Positions 8,653-17,511 are shown, counted from the first letter of the stretch. The stretch is 64,000 nucleotides of DNA from Deltaproteobacteria bacterium (GCA_016874755.1 VGTH01000020.1:33232-97231); one strand, 5' to 3'. Numbers and translations: made by a program. Notes: generated by a model from the letters alone, not told the origin.

Positions 8653-10692
8653 ATGAGTCTCCGAGTAGGCATCGACGTCGGCGGCACATTCACGGATATC
8701 ACCGTGCTCGACGAAGCGAGCGGTGAGATCCGTGAAGTACGCAAAGTCCCGTCCAATCCGCAGCGGCAGATCGAAGTCTTCGATCGGATCCTCGACGACC
8801 TGAGCAAGAAGTTCGGCGCTGACTCGGTTTCTTACCTGCTGCATGGCTCGACCCATGCGCTCAATGCCATTCTTGAAGAGAAGGGCGCCGTGACCGGTTT
8901 GCTCGTTACCGAAGGGTTTCGCGACGTTTACGAAGTGGCGCGGCAGTGGAAGGGCGATGAGGTGATGAATATCCTCTATCCCGGCGCCAAGCGATTTATT
9001 CCCCGGAAGCGCGTCGCGCAGGTGCGCGAGCGCATGGACTTCGCGGGCAATGTTTTGCTGCCGCTCGACGTCGCGAGCTTAGATCGCGCCATCGATGAGT
9101 TGGCGGCGCAAAACATCGAAGCGCTGGCGGTGGTGTTTCTCCATTCCTATGCCAATCCCGCTCATGAAAAGCTCGCCGCCGAGCATATTCACAGGCGGCT
9201 GCCTAATGTTTACTTGTCGCTGTCCTGCGAGGTGAATCCGCTCTGGCGCGAATACGAGCGCACTTGCTCGACCGTGATCAACAGCTACGTCGGGCCGCAG
9301 ATGGGGCGTTATCTAGCGCAGTTGGAACAGTCGGCAAAAAAGCGGCTGCCTTCGGCCTATCCATTGGTGATGAAATCGAGCGGCGGTGTTGGCACGCCGT
9401 CGTTTCTTGGCCGGTTTCCAATTCATACCTTGATGTCGGGGCCGGTGGCGGGCGTCGTCGCCTCCCACGCTCTTGGGGAAAATCTCAATCGAAAGAACTT
9501 GATCGGCATCGACGTCGGCGGAACAAGCTGCGACGTGTCGCTGATTCCCGGCGCGCCTCTGTTTCGCGGCGAATGGGCCATAGGCCGCCACGCGGTGCGC
9601 GTCGACTCGGTCGAAGTGGACAGCATCGGCGCCGGCGGCGGCAGCATCGCCAAAGTGCGCTACGGCAGCGTGCTGCAAGTGGGGCCGGAAAGCGCTGGCG
9701 CCAATCCCGGGCCTGCTTGCTACAAGCGCGGTGGCGTGGAGCCGACGTTGACCGACGCGCTGGTTGAGCTGGGCCAGCTGAATCCATCAGTCCTGTTGGG
9801 CGGCGATATGGCTATCGATGACGCGCTGTCGACGCAGGCGATTCGCGCGAAAATCGCCGAGCCGCTCGGGCTTTCCGTAAACGACGCGGCCTTGGGCATC
9901 GAGCGCGTGCTGGTGTCGAACGTGGTCTCTGCTATGCGTACGATGACAGTGGAGCGCGGTTACGATCCACGCGAATTCAGCTTGGTTGCATTCGGCGGCA
10001 TGGGGCCGACGGTGGGCACCGCCGTGGCGCGAGCGTTGGGCATTAACGAAGTCATCGTGCCGCAAAGCCCCGGCAACTTTAGCGCCTATGGCATGCTACT
10101 GTCGGATTTGCGCTACGATCTAGTCATAACGCGCTTGATGGTGCTGAGCGAAGATCATTTGAAGATGGTTGCGGCTGAGCTCGGCGCGTTGGAACGAGAC
10201 GCGCGAAAAGAGCTGTGCAATCAGGGCGCGGTGGATGCAAAGATTGCCGCGCAATGGCTGCTCGATCTGCGCTATCGCGGCCAAGCCTACGAGTTGGCCG
10301 TGCCCATTGCTCATGACGCCGGCGCGCTCAGCATGGACAAGATTCGCGATGACTTCGGCGTCGTCCACGAGCGGCGCTACGGCCACCGCGCTGACGACGA
10401 AGAGATCGAGATTGTGAACCTGCGTGTCAGCGCGGCTTATTCGCTGGGTAAGCCGCGAGTGGGCGAGTTCGCGGCATCGGCGCAGCAGCGCGCCGATGCG
10501 GCGTATCGCGATGTGCAGTTTTTCTCAGGGCGCCGGAAGACGCCGGTGCTGGATCGTAAAAAGCTGGCTCCGGGCTTTGCAATGGAGGGCCCAGTGATAA
10601 TAGAAGAGAAGACGTCGACGGTGGTGGTCGAGCCTGAGTGGCGGGTGAGTGTCGATCGCCAAGGGAATTTAGTCTTAGGACTTCGGAAATGA
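8653..10692 (+). CDS. hydantoinase A / oxoprolinase family protein
   Basis: This 679-aa protein begins MSLRVGIDVGGTFTDITVLD, the phosphate-1 loop of the HyuA ASKHA-type ATPase fold. A second ATPase block (LIGIDVGGTSCDVSLI) lies near residue 290. AFGGMGPTVGTAVARALG and the PQSPGNFSAYGMLLSD block are characteristic of the oxoprolinase/hydantoinase A family. A TTG in frame at 8641 is possible, but the ATG at 8653 is preferred: the GAGG lies about 15 bases upstream of it and would abut the TTG. With HyuB it would form an ATP-dependent ring-opening amidohydrolase or carboxylase; cytoplasmic. It is followed after a repeat by the SDR epimerase gene. Confidence 0.9.
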   Translation: MSLRVGIDVGGTFTDITVLDEASGEIREVRKVPSNPQRQIEVFDRILDDLSKKFGADSVSYLLHGSTHALNAILEEKGAVTGLLVTEGFRDVYEVARQWKGDEVMNILYPGAKRFIPRKRVAQVRERMDFAGNVLLPLDVASLDRAIDELAAQNIEALAVVFLHSYANPAHEKLAAEHIHRRLPNVYLSLSCEVNPLWREYERTCSTVINSYVGPQMGRYLAQLEQSAKKRLPSAYPLVMKSSGGVGTPSFLGRFPIHTLMSGPVAGVVASHALGENLNRKNLIGIDVGGTSCDVSLIPGAPLFRGEWAIGRHAVRVDSVEVDSIGAGGGSIAKVRYGSVLQVGPESAGANPGPACYKRGGVEPTLTDALVELGQLNPSVLLGGDMAIDDALSTQAIRAKIAEPLGLSVNDAALGIERVLVSNVVSAMRTMTVERGYDPREFSLVAFGGMGPTVGTAVARALGINEVIVPQSPGNFSAYGMLLSDLRYDLVITRLMVLSEDHLKMVAAELGALERDARKELCNQGAVDAKIAAQWLLDLRYRGQAYELAVPIAHDAGALSMDKIRDDFGVVHERRYGHRADDEEIEIVNLRVSAAYSLGKPRVGEFAASAQQRADAAYRDVQFFSGRRKTPVLDRKKLAPGFAMEGPVIIEEKTSTVVVEPEWRVSVDRQGNLVLGLRK

Positions 10693-10778
10693 TTCACCAC
10701 GAAGGAGGCACGAAGATCACGAAGTTAGGAATAAAATATTGGTCCGAACCTTCGTGTCCTTCGTGCCTTCGTGGTGAA
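10693..10778. repeat. ACGAAGGCACGAAG-type palindromic repeat
   Basis: The element begins TTCACCACGAAG and ends CTTCGTGGTGAA; the arms are about 35 bp and imperfect. It starts directly after the hyuA stop codon. Related copies lie at 25765-25852 and 49404-49496. Confidence 0.7.
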
Positions 10779-10839
10779 GTCCGAGTCGGCGTAGGGTGCG
10801 GCGCGCGCACCGTCCGGACAATCGTCGAGGAGGCATGAC

Positions 10840-11802
10840 ATGAAATACCTAATCACAGGCGGCATGGGCGTCAACGGCGCGGTGGCGGCGCGTTTGATGG
10901 TGCGCGATGGCTTGCGTCCAGTCTTGATGGACAACCGCGTTGATTACACTTTGATCGAAGATATCAAAGACAAAGTCGATATCGTCACCGGCGACATCTG
11001 CGATCAAGCGGCTCTCGAAAAAGTCGTCGATGGCCACAAAGTCACCGCCATCGCCCATCTGGCGGCGCTGATGCCGGAACCAGCCGAGGCCAATCCGCGT
11101 TTAGCGGTCAAAGTCAGCTTCGACGGCATCATCAATGTGCTCGAAGTGGCGCGTGACAAAGGCATCAAGCGCGTGGTTTACACGAGTTCTAAGGCCGCCT
11201 ACGGCGAGATCAACGGTGAGGAAGGGCCGCCCAACTACAAGCCGGTGCGGGAAGACTATCGCAAGCTGCCGGCCGATCTCTACGGCTCGATGAAAGTCGG
11301 CTGCGAAGAACTGGGCCGCTACTATCGCGAGACCTATGGCATCGAATTTATCGCGCTGCGCTTTGTGTCGATCTATGGCCCCGGCAAAGAAGCGCGCCAC
11401 GGGCCGCTGTCGTTTTACGGCCAGTTGATCGAGAAAGCACGCGAGGGCACCAAATGGGTCATTCCGCAAGGTGGCGATCAGTTAAACGACGCGGTCTACG
11501 TCGGTGACGTGGGGCGCTCTGTTTACCTCGCACTCAAAGCACCGACGCCGAAAGAGTGGACGTTCAACATCGGCACCGGTAAAGCGAGCACGCCGCGGGA
11601 TTTTTTGAACGCAGCGGCGAAGATGTTTCCCAATCACAAGATTGAATTGGGCCCGGGGCCGAGCAAGTTGGGCCGCAGTAAGCAGAGCTATTGTATTTTT
11701 GATATTTCAGCAGCGAAACGAAACATCGGCTACGAACCGGCGTACGACGTGGAGAAAGGCGTGAAGGACTACGTCGAGACACTGGATCGGCTCGGAAGAT
11801 GA
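10840..11802 (+). CDS. NAD(P)-dependent epimerase/dehydratase, extended SDR family
   Basis: This 320-aa Rossmann enzyme has the N-terminal nucleotide motif TGGMGVNG (residues 6-13), a catalytic Ser in YTSSKAAYG (116-117) and the YxxxK pair in YGSMK (Y148, K152). This is the complete extended-SDR catalytic set. GAGGAGG at 10827-10833 supports the ATG at 10840. Such proteins epimerise or dehydrate nucleotide sugars, but in catabolic clusters they often act on other hydroxy or keto compounds, so function here is open. It lies between HyuA and the ThDP enzyme in the plus-strand series. A sugar role is not supported by any neighbouring gene. Confidence 0.87.
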   Translation: MKYLITGGMGVNGAVAARLMVRDGLRPVLMDNRVDYTLIEDIKDKVDIVTGDICDQAALEKVVDGHKVTAIAHLAALMPEPAEANPRLAVKVSFDGIINVLEVARDKGIKRVVYTSSKAAYGEINGEEGPPNYKPVREDYRKLPADLYGSMKVGCEELGRYYRETYGIEFIALRFVSIYGPGKEARHGPLSFYGQLIEKAREGTKWVIPQGGDQLNDAVYVGDVGRSVYLALKAPTPKEWTFNIGTGKASTPRDFLNAAAKMFPNHKIELGPGPSKLGRSKQSYCIFDISAAKRNIGYEPAYDVEKGVKDYVETLDRLGR

Positions 11803-11807
11803 GAGAC

Positions 11808-11954
11808 TAACCACAAAGAGCCTAGATCACAAAAGTTCGGCAGGAATTAACCGCAAAGAGCGCAAAAGGCGCAAAATCAGAAACCTTCGAGCAGCGACCT
11901 AACTCGCGCGCTTGGTTGCTTTTTGTCGTTAGTTCTGTGCTCTTTGTGGTTAAC
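11808..11954. repeat. nested palindromic spacer repeat (CACAAAGAG / GCAAAGAGCGCAAAAGGCGC type)
   Basis: The element begins TAACCACAAAGAG and ends CTCTTTGTGGTTAA, with a second unit TTAACCGCAAAGAGCGC inside. It fills the gap between the SDR and ThDP enzyme genes; no gene is seen there. Confidence 0.55.
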
Positions 11955-11988
11955 CTAATCCGAGAAATTTCTCAGTAACGGAGGCAGA

Positions 11989-13785
11989 GTGGCAAAGGCA
12001 CCTAAAGGCGGCGCGGAGGCTTGGGCCGCGGGCATTGGCAGTAAGAGCAAGGCGCAGTATGGCTCCGATCTGATGGTCGAAGTACTGCGCGAGTTGGGGA
12101 TCAAATATATCGCGCTCAATCCCGGCGCGAGCTATCGTGGCCTGCACGATTCGCTGGTCAATTTCGAGGCCGGCAAAGAGATTCAGATGATCATGTGCAC
12201 GCACGAGGAGATCGCCGTGGCGATTGCCAACGGCTATGCGCGCGCCACCGGCGAGATCATGGCGACTGGTTTGCACAACGTCGTCGGTTTGCAGCACGCG
12301 AGCATGGCGATTTTCAACGCCTGGTGTGATCGCACACCGATTCTCAACCTCGGCGGCGGCGGGCCGCAAGATACAACCCAGCGGCGTTCGACCGACTGGG
12401 TGCATACCGCGTTGGTGCAGGGGCTAGCGGTGCGCGACTACACCAAGTTCGACGACCAACCAGCGACCGTCGATGCAGTCGCCGAGTCCTTCCTAAAAGC
12501 TTACCGTTTCGCCATGACCGATCCCAAAGGACCGGTTTATATCTGCCTCGATACCGATGTACAGGAGGCGCAGGTCAGTAAGCCGATGACGGTTCCCCAC
12601 GCGCAGCTTTTCCGGCCGCCGGCGGCGCCGGGGCCCAATCCTGAACAGTTGCGCAATGCCGCGCGGTTCTTAGCCGAAGCCGAATGGCCGGTGATTGTCG
12701 CCGGTGAATTGGGGCGCAATCCGAAAGCGCTGCCGCCGCTGCTTGATCTTGCCGAAGCCTTAGGTGCCGCGGTGGTCGACGCCGATGGCCGCTACGGTTT
12801 TCCCAGCACCCATCCATTAAATTTGACCAACGCCCGCGAAGCGGCGCTGCAGCCGGCCGATGTAGTTTTGGCTTTGGACGTGCCGAGTCTCGGCGTGCCG
12901 CTCGGGCCGTCGGTGCGCGAGCGCGGTAACTTTGCGCCCATCGTCTCGCCCAAGTGTCAGATCATTCATATCACCATGCTCGATCTCGAAAAGCAGAGCT
13001 GGGTAAGCGACAACATGTGGCTCCTGCCGGTGCATGTGCCGATGGCGGCGGATTGCGCGGTGACGTTGCCGCTATTGCTGGAGCAGGTGCGCGAGCGTTT
13101 GGGCGCGAGCAACGCCGCGTCGAAAGTACAAAGCCGGCGCGCCAAAGTTGAAGGGATCTACAACGAGACGCGCAAGAAGAGCCAGGAGTGGATCAAAAAA
13201 ACCTGGGACGAAAAACCGATCTCGCAGGCGCGCTTTTTTAGCGAGATTAACCAGCGCGTGCAAGGAAAGTCTTGGGCGCTGGTGGGTGACCATGGACGGC
13301 GCTGGCGCGAAGCCATCGAGATCACCGAGCCGGCCCATGGCATGGGCGGCGGTCGCGGTGGGGGCGTGGGCTATGGTTTGCCTTCGTCGATCGGTTCCGC
13401 TCTCGGGTTTAAGGGCAGCGGTCGTTTGTGCGTGAGTTTGCTCGGCGACGGCGATTTTTTGATGACCTCCAATGCGCTATGGACGGCGGCGAAGTACGAT
13501 ATCCCGCTGCTGGTCGCAGTGATGAACAACCATTCCTACTACAACGACGAAGAACATCAGGAACGGATGGCGCGCTGGCGTGATCGACCGGTGCAGAACA
13601 AAGGCATCGGCATTCGCATCGAAGATCCGGTTCCCGATCTGTGCACGATTGCGCGCGCTTTCGGCGTCCAAGCGTTTGGTCCGATCACCGAACCAAACGA
13701 GATTGGTCCAGCGTTGGACAAGGCGATTCCGATTGTCGAGTCCGGCAAGCCGGTGGTTGTCGATGTGGTGATGCAGCCGAGATAG
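11989..13785 (+). CDS. thiamine diphosphate-dependent enzyme (acetolactate synthase / benzoylformate decarboxylase-like)
   Basis: This 598-aa protein has three-domain ThDP architecture. The N-terminal PYR domain carries the activating Glu in THEEIAVAIANGYARATG (near 73). The central domain spans about 210-350. The C-terminal PP domain has the GDGDF...NN signature (GDG at 486-488, NN at 513-514), which binds Mg-ThDP. The GTG start at 11989 follows GGAGG with a short four-base spacer. Family members decarboxylate or ligate 2-keto acids; no acetolactate synthase small subunit is adjacent, so a catabolic decarboxylase or lyase is more likely than branched-chain synthesis. It lies just upstream of the small AtzG-like gene and amidase. 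Confidence 0.86.
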   Translation: MAKAPKGGAEAWAAGIGSKSKAQYGSDLMVEVLRELGIKYIALNPGASYRGLHDSLVNFEAGKEIQMIMCTHEEIAVAIANGYARATGEIMATGLHNVVGLQHASMAIFNAWCDRTPILNLGGGGPQDTTQRRSTDWVHTALVQGLAVRDYTKFDDQPATVDAVAESFLKAYRFAMTDPKGPVYICLDTDVQEAQVSKPMTVPHAQLFRPPAAPGPNPEQLRNAARFLAEAEWPVIVAGELGRNPKALPPLLDLAEALGAAVVDADGRYGFPSTHPLNLTNAREAALQPADVVLALDVPSLGVPLGPSVRERGNFAPIVSPKCQIIHITMLDLEKQSWVSDNMWLLPVHVPMAADCAVTLPLLLEQVRERLGASNAASKVQSRRAKVEGIYNETRKKSQEWIKKTWDEKPISQARFFSEINQRVQGKSWALVGDHGRRWREAIEITEPAHGMGGGRGGGVGYGLPSSIGSALGFKGSGRLCVSLLGDGDFLMTSNALWTAAKYDIPLLVAVMNNHSYYNDEEHQERMARWRDRPVQNKGIGIRIEDPVPDLCTIARAFGVQAFGPITEPNEIGPALDKAIPIVESGKPVVVDVVMQPR

Positions 13786-13800
13786 AGAATCTAAAGGCCA

Positions 13801-13886
13801 GGAGCATGCTTCGACAAGCTCAGCAGGAACGGGTTTTGGGGTAGCTATTTTCTTGTCCGTTCGTTCTGAGATTGTCGAAGGGCTCC
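13801..13886. repeat. TTCGACAAGCTCAG-type palindromic repeat
   Basis: The left arm GGAGCATGCTTCGACAAGCT is matched inversely by the right arm GATTGTCGAAGGGCTCC, with CCGTT/AACGG continuing the pairing. Related copies are at 15989-16100 and 40107-40188. Confidence 0.7.
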
Positions 13887-13901
13887 GAGTTGGAGGCAGC
13901 G

Positions 13902-14093
13902 ATGGACAAATTGATTGAAGCTAACTTGAAGGCTGTGCTCGCCCGCGAAGGGTTGGAAGCCAAGCCAGGCGACTTAGAACAGTTCAGCGACATCATCGAG
14001 CTCTACATGTCGACGTTGAAGACGCTTCACTCGGTAAATCTTGGATCGGAAGAATTGGGGCCGGTATTTCGTCCCGAGTGGGCGAATAAATAA
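13902..14093 (+). CDS. small AtzG/GatC-like protein, probable amidase partner subunit
   Basis: This 63-aa protein starts at the ATG at 13902, with GGAGG at 13892-13896. An upstream in-frame TTG at 13872 lies inside a repeat and is rejected. It is mostly helical and ends LGSEELGPVFRPEWANK. The VFRP ending and the size resemble AtzG (DUF4089), the GatC-like small subunit that wraps around the amidase AtzE in cyanuric-acid catabolism. The gene sits 43 bp upstream of an amidase, the expected position for such a pair. Similarity is judged by eye over few residues, so the family call is tentative; the alternative is an unrelated small protein. Confidence 0.6.
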   Translation: MDKLIEANLKAVLAREGLEAKPGDLEQFSDIIELYMSTLKTLHSVNLGSEELGPVFRPEWANK

Positions 14094-14136
14094 TTGAAAA
14101 TGGACAATGGAAATTGAAAATTTTCGGAGGTTAATT

Positions 14137-15522
14137 ATGGCCACCCCGGAAAAACCGCTCTACTACCTGTCAATTCACGAAGCGCAACAGCTCATCAAAG
14201 ACAAAAAACTTTCACCGGTGGAATTAACGCGGGCGGTGCTTGATCGCATCGATAAGGTCGACGGGCAGCTGCACGCGTTTATCAATCTCATGGCCGAAGG
14301 GGCGATGGCTGCAGCGCGTAATGCCGAAGCGGAGATTGCCAAAGGCAACTGGCGCGGCCCGATGCACGGCATTCCGTTCGCGGTGAAAGATCAGCTCGAT
14401 GTCGAAGGCGCGCAGGCACGCGTGCGGCAGTTCACCAAAGGCGTCGGCGACGCGACACCGGTGCGCAAATTGAAAGACGCAGGCGCGGTCTTGTTGGGCA
14501 AGCTGCACATGAGTAGCATGCCGGGCCCTGAGCTGCCGCAGCCGCGCAATCCATGGAACACGGCCCACATCACCGGAGGTTCGAGCACGGGTTCCGGTGC
14601 CGCCGTCGCCGGCGGCATGTGCTTGGGGTCGCTCGGCGAAGACACCGCCGGTTCGATTCGCAACCCATCGGCGTTTTGCGGCATCGCCGGTTTGAAAGCG
14701 ACCTATGGCCGCGTCAGCCGTTATGGTCTCGCGCCGCTCAGTTGGTCGCTCGACCACTGCGGCCCGATGGCGCGCATGGTCGAAGATCTGGCGCATATGC
14801 TCAACGCGCTCGCGGGGCACGATCCCAACGATCCGACGTCGAGCAGCCAGCCGACCACCGACTATGCGAGCAGCATTCGTGAAGACATCAAAGGGCTGCG
14901 CGTCGGCGTGCCGCGCGACTATATCGACGAATGCGCACCGCGCACGGATCCGATCGTTCTAAAACGGGTCGAGGAAGCGACAGCGCAGCTCAAAGCCTTG
15001 GGCGCGCGTGTCGAAGAAGTAAAAATTCCGACGCTCAATCTCGCGACCATTGCCAACGCCGTCATCTACTACAACGAATTCTGGGCGGCGCACAAAAGCT
15101 CCGCCGCCGAAATTCTGAAGAGCGGTGCGGCGCAGCGGCGCGCACGGATTTATCTCGGTTTGCTGACCAACTCCGCCGATTACATCCAGGCGCAGCGCGT
15201 GCGCAGCCGCTGCCGCGCCGAGCTGGCTGAAGTGTTTCAGAAGCTCGATTGCCTGGCGCTGCCCAATCAGTCGGGCCCGGCGCCGCGGGTCGAGGAAGTT
15301 GGGCCGATCGATACGCTATTCAAACATGTCGTGCCGGAATACCATGGGCCGTTTAATTTAACCGGTCTACCGACGCTGTCGGTGCCCTGCGGATTTTCAG
15401 ATAGCAATTTGCCGATCGCGTTACAGATTGTTGGCAAACCGTTTGATGAGGTGACAGTCTTGCGCGCAGGGTATACGTATCAGCAAGCGATGAAGTGGTA
15501 TGAACGGAGACCAGCAATCTAG
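14137..15522 (+). CDS. amidase (amidase-signature family, AtzE/GatA-like)
   Basis: This 461-aa protein has the complete Ser-cisSer-Lys triad of the amidase signature family. K84 lies in GIPFAVKDQLDVEG, S149 in the Gly/Ser-rich GGSSTGSGAAVAGG, and the nucleophile S173 in EDTAGSIRNPSAFCG. The frame is open from 14107, but the ATG at 14137 has CGGAGG six bases upstream. GatA-like length without GatB nearby and the preceding AtzG-like gene suggest a catabolic amide or biuret-type hydrolase, not the tRNA amidotransferase. It is followed by the RidA-family gene 43 bp on, after a short AGGCAATAGGCAA spacer. Confidence 0.9.
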   Translation: MATPEKPLYYLSIHEAQQLIKDKKLSPVELTRAVLDRIDKVDGQLHAFINLMAEGAMAAARNAEAEIAKGNWRGPMHGIPFAVKDQLDVEGAQARVRQFTKGVGDATPVRKLKDAGAVLLGKLHMSSMPGPELPQPRNPWNTAHITGGSSTGSGAAVAGGMCLGSLGEDTAGSIRNPSAFCGIAGLKATYGRVSRYGLAPLSWSLDHCGPMARMVEDLAHMLNALAGHDPNDPTSSSQPTTDYASSIREDIKGLRVGVPRDYIDECAPRTDPIVLKRVEEATAQLKALGARVEEVKIPTLNLATIANAVIYYNEFWAAHKSSAAEILKSGAAQRRARIYLGLLTNSADYIQAQRVRSRCRAELAEVFQKLDCLALPNQSGPAPRVEEVGPIDTLFKHVVPEYHGPFNLTGLPTLSVPCGFSDSNLPIALQIVGKPFDEVTVLRAGYTYQQAMKWYERRPAI

Positions 15523-15565
15523 GCAAGAGGCAATAGGCAAAAGTAAGAATCTCTCGGAGGCTCAC

Positions 15566-15910
15566 ATGGACATCAAGCGTATCAATCCGCGCGAATGGAA
15601 CTGCAATGCCGCCGTGTTCGGCGATCTGGTTTACTGCTCGGGCATGGTGGCCGATGACAAGAACCTTGATATGAAGGGCCAAACGGCGCAGGTGCTGAAA
15701 AAGATCGATGCCGTGTTGGCGCAAGCGGGCACCAACAAGTCGCGCATTTTGAGCGCGACTGTCTACATGCAAGACGCCAGCCTGAAGGATGACATGAACG
15801 AATCCTGGATGGCCTGGGTCGATCGATCGAATCTACCGACGCGCACGGCCGTCGGAGCGGTGCTCACGCCGGGGACGATGGTGGAAATAACCGTTGTGGC
15901 TGCCAAATGA
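15566..15910 (+). CDS. RidA family protein (YjgF/YER057c/UK114)
   Basis: This 114-aa protein matches the RidA fold: INPREWNCNAAVFGDLVYCSGMV, then QVLKKIDAVLAQAGTNKSRI, and a C-terminal block with the key Arg (NLPTRTAVGAVL) followed by VEITVVAAK. RidA enzymes hydrolyse reactive enamine or imine intermediates to keto compounds and ammonia. The ATG at 15566 has CGGAGG at 15555-15560. Placement after the amidase suggests it finishes a nitrogen-releasing step in the plus-strand catabolic series. It is the last gene of that series. Confidence 0.88.
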   Translation: MDIKRINPREWNCNAAVFGDLVYCSGMVADDKNLDMKGQTAQVLKKIDAVLAQAGTNKSRILSATVYMQDASLKDDMNESWMAWVDRSNLPTRTAVGAVLTPGTMVEITVVAAK

Positions 15911-15988
15911 AATAGGCAATAGGTAGTGGGCAATAGGCAATAGTAGGAATCAGATGACAAAGATTGATTCCGCTGAAAACCCCAAAGA

Positions 15989-16100
15989 ATGCTTCGACGG
16001 GCTCAGCATGAACGGATTTTTGGTTAACGTTTTCGACTCCGATTCCGTTCGTTCCTTCGATGAACTCAGGACAGGCTCTGAGCCTGTCGAAGGACTCCGA
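15989..16100. repeat. TTCGACAAGCTCAG-type palindromic repeat, long version
   Basis: TGCTTCGACGGGCTCAGCAT on the left is answered by CTCTGAGCCTGTCGAAGGA on the right, with an additional inner arm TTCGATGAACTCAGGACAG. It lies in the convergent gap between RidA and the VOC protein, so it might also slow transcription from both sides. Confidence 0.65.
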
Positions 16101-16124
16101 AGGGTTTTTTAGCAGAATCAAAGA

Positions 16125-16517
16125 TTAGCTGCTGACCGGCTCCCGACATACTGCCTCGATATTGTACCCGTCCGGGTCCAACACGAACGCCCCGTAATAG
16201 TTCTCGCTGTACTGTGGCCGCGGGCCGGGGCTGCCGTTGTCTCTGCCACCGGCGGCCATCGCCGCCTCATAGAACGCATCCACTAGCTCTCGCTTGTTCA
16301 CTTGAAATGCAATGTGCGTGGTCGTGTCGCGCGGCGTGCCGTGGTAAATCCACAGGTCGGCACGCGGCGGCTCGCCGAAGCCCGCACTCGCCGTGGGCCG
16401 CGTCGGCGTCACGCCGTATTCGCGGATCATCTCGCAGCCGATCGGCTTGAGCGCGGCGATGTAGAACTTTTTGCTCTTCTCGATGTCACTAACGGTGATT
16501 CCGACGTGGGCGATCAT
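16125..16517 (-). CDS. VOC family protein (glyoxalase/bleomycin-resistance fold)
   Basis: This 130-aa single-domain protein begins MIAHVGITVSDIEKSKKFYI, the first beta-alpha-beta unit of the vicinal-oxygen-chelate fold with its N-terminal metal His. It contains THIAFQVNKRELVDAFY and ends VLDPDGYNIEAVC, where the Glu is the usual last metal ligand. The frame extends five codons upstream to 16532, but the ATG at 16517 has AGGAGG at 16523-16528. It is encoded downstream of the binding protein at 16540, with a 22-bp gap, so it is probably in that operon. Substrate unknown. Confidence 0.85.
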   Translation of the reverse strand: MIAHVGITVSDIEKSKKFYIAALKPIGCEMIREYGVTPTRPTASAGFGEPPRADLWIYHGTPRDTTTHIAFQVNKRELVDAFYEAAMAAGGRDNGSPGPRPQYSENYYGAFVLDPDGYNIEAVCREPVSS

Positions 16518-16539
16518 ATTGACCTCCTGCAAGGGCTCA

Positions 16540-17511
16540 TCAATACCCGCTGGCGTGAATCTTCTGAATTAAGCTGTCATCGATGATGGTTTCGGGCTTG
16601 AAGTCTTTCAGCTTTGGATTGGTGCGCGACAGGATCGCGTGAATCTTTTTCACGCCTTCGTGTTTTGGTTTTAGGTCAGTGCTGTAAGTCGCCAATAAAC
16701 CATAGTAGCCGCTCTCGGCATCTTCGATCCGTGGCAACCGGAGTACGCGCGCTATCGATTTCATCACCGCTTGTTTGTTTTCCGGTTTGACGAAGAAGCG
16801 CATGGCATCGAGCGTGCCTTTCATCATGTTCTCGTAGAGCTTTTGCTCCTGGCGAAAGGTGCTGCGCTTGGCGATCAGCGACGAGCCGAGATAGGGGATC
16901 GGCGCTTTGGCGAGATCGAGCAGGACGGTGAAGCCTTTTTTCTTGAGCGGCGCGCTAAACGTCGGGCCCATCCACGAGGCGTGGGCGCGGCCGTTTTCCA
17001 ACGACTGAATGCGCGACGCTTGGTCGCCCAGGACGATAAAATTGATGTGGTCGCGCTCCGGGTCCAGGCCCATGTGGTCCAACGCGAGCATGTTGTTGGC
17101 CCAACCGCCGCCGCCGATGCTCTGGATGGCGACTTGCTTGCCGCGCAATTCTTCTGGCCTTTTGATTTCCGGCCGGGCGATGAAATCGCCTTCCGGTTTG
17201 TTAATCAAAGTCGCGACCGCGACCACGTCCAAGCCGCCGACGGCGACGTTCAGGACGTTGTTCGAGCTGGTGAGCACCGCAGAGACGTCGCCTGAGACTA
17301 GGGCCGACATGGCCAGCGGGCCGGTGCGCATGAAGACAACTTCGACGTTGAGGCCGTGCTTACGGAAGATGCCCTGATCGACGCCGACCCAGAGTACTGC
17401 CGGGTTTTCACCGGAGGTGCCGTTAGCGACGCGAAAGGTGGTGAGGGGCTGGGCTTGGCTGACGCCTGTTAACCCAAGAATGGCAGTTAGAAAAAATAAG
17501 ATCATTTTCAC
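16540..17511 (-). CDS. ABC transporter substrate-binding protein, NMT1/TauA/SsuA-like
   Basis: This 323-aa protein has a cleavable signal peptide (MKMILFFLTAILGLTGVSQA, then QPLTT) and a type II periplasmic binding fold. Key segments are LWVGVDQGIFRKHGLNVEVVF, AVLTSSNNVLNVAVGGLDVV and the hinge region RPEELRGKQVAIQSIGGGG. It belongs to the NMT1/THI5-like group that binds sulfonates, pyrimidines, aromatic or other organic solutes. No permease or ATPase gene lies nearby. Downstream is the VOC gene; upstream are a hairpin and the amidohydrolase pair. The ligand is unknown. Confidence 0.88.
   Translation of the reverse strand: MKMILFFLTAILGLTGVSQAQPLTTFRVANGTSGENPAVLWVGVDQGIFRKHGLNVEVVFMRTGPLAMSALVSGDVSAVLTSSNNVLNVAVGGLDVVAVATLINKPEGDFIARPEIKRPEELRGKQVAIQSIGGGGWANNMLALDHMGLDPERDHINFIVLGDQASRIQSLENGRAHASWMGPTFSAPLKKKGFTVLLDLAKAPIPYLGSSLIAKRSTFRQEQKLYENMMKGTLDAMRFFVKPENKQAVMKSIARVLRLPRIEDAESGYYGLLATYSTDLKPKHEGVKKIHAILSRTNPKLKDFKPETIIDDSLIQKIHASGY

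Noticed and set aside
14137..15522. GatA subunit of the tRNA amidotransferase
   Set aside because: No GatB is adjacent, and the small upstream protein looks AtzG-like within a catabolic context.
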